60,000 nt of DNA, taken from positions 69,622,935-69,682,934 of the forward strand of contig CM043950.1 in NCBI GenBank assembly GCA_014529385.2, given 5' to 3'. Shown piece after piece: positions 59,470 to 60,000 of the stretch. Below the pieces are notes generated by a model. That model saw only the letters and a program-made list of their open reading frames with translations, made no database searches and was not told where the DNA came from. The DNA is from Adiantum capillus-veneris. Lineage: Eukaryota; Streptophyta; Polypodiopsida; Polypodiales; Pteridaceae. Each line of letters opens with the position of its first letter. Within the stretch, counting starts at the first letter, position 1. A program made the position numbers and the translations under genes.

Positions 59470-60000
59470 GTACCATTGATACTAAAGGTGGATTTTCTTC
59501 TTGAAATCAGGGACCTTTGTGAGCGAGAATGGAGCTAGAGATGAAGATGATCCGGTTCTTAATGTATCCATAAAATGTGGCAAAGTATAGGTTTGTGTGA
59601 CTCTCAACTTCTCCAAATACCTCCTACACATAGCGTCTATGTCTTCATGTGTATGTCCAACCATTTAAAATCGTAGCTGAATGGTTTTGAAAACCCCCTT
59701 GTAACAAACATTGACAAATAAGCAAATAAATACCAGAACCTTTTATTTTCCCAAGCACAATTGTCTAGTTGTAGCAACAAGTTCTCTGGCAACTTGAAAA
59801 ATGTTGACCACAAATCCTCTTCTACAATTTTAGATGATCTGACAATGGCCTCTTTGCCGTAACTCATGTTATGGTAGTCCAAATCATCCCTTATGTTTAA
59901 AGCATGTAGCAGTGAAACATTGCTCCTTGGAAGCCCATTTCCTGCCTGATAACTAGGAGGATGCTTATCCATCCTTTCTAGGTTGTGTAAATGGTTAGTA
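59470..60000 (-). pseudogene. DUF7869-like protein fragment, cut by window edge
   Basis: From the right edge the minus strand reads NLLLQLDNCAWENKRFW, LFAYLSMFVTRG, then after frame changes near 59690-59660 MVGHTHEDIDAMCRRYLEKL and TYTLPHFMDTLRTG, ending at a stop near 59482. The pattern LQLDN...FAYLS...VGHTHEDID is that of the DUF7869 domain, which has a DDE/RNase H-like look and often sits in repeated, transposon-like plant genes. The frames are shifted at about 59690, so this part is not intact. The N-terminal part lies beyond the window. Confidence 0.7.

Overview
The window looks like repeat-rich nuclear DNA of a land plant. It carries plant-type Ty1/Copia and Ty3/Gypsy pol, a CACTA (TNP2-type) transposase relic, tRNA-iMet-type primer sites (TGGTATCAGAGC), very long LTRs and many TC and AC microsatellites. 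The species cannot be read from the sequence; a large-genome lineage such as a fern, lycophyte or gymnosperm is a guess. I found no tRNA, rRNA, CRISPR array or intact host gene.

Layout. 1-1040: CACTA relic. 1140-5345 plus 36588-38617: a degenerate plus-strand Copia element (F), split by about 31 kb of other repeats and separately by a 1.6-kb solo LTR (E1). 5396-36224: a minus-strand Gypsy complex. It holds an almost complete but decayed gag-protease-RT-RNase H-integrase (26240-36065), two shortened internal fragments (15128-16347, 24208-25510), repeated LTR-like module A (5396, 16348, 25511, 36066) and non-coding blocks. Three later insertions lie in it: element C (8006-15095), element D1 (17866-23544) and solo LTR D2 (29829-32556). 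38618-49450: a decayed minus-strand ORF (X) with coiled-coil-like parts, cut by element H (39081-41327), solo LTR E3 (42089-43046) and Copia G (44578-48852), which itself carries solo LTR E2. 49451-60000: mostly unrecognised non-coding DNA with a degenerate 280-bp tandem repeat, strong purine/pyrimidine tracts, and a DUF7869-like relic at the right edge.

The clearest results are insertions resolved to the base by TG...CA ends and 5-bp target duplications: C (GGGAG), E1 (AGAAG), E2 (GTACA), E3 (GTCTC) and G (TGTCC). C and D1 are LTR elements that keep gag-type ORFs but no RT. In C, a 47-codon open exon in the LTR lines up, phase 0, with the internal gag frame through a GTAGGT donor and an AG acceptor, suggesting a spliced gag. 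D1 has a 706-codon frame broken by one TAA, and its second half matches no family I know. These non-autonomous, gag-only elements are the best candidates here for something little described.
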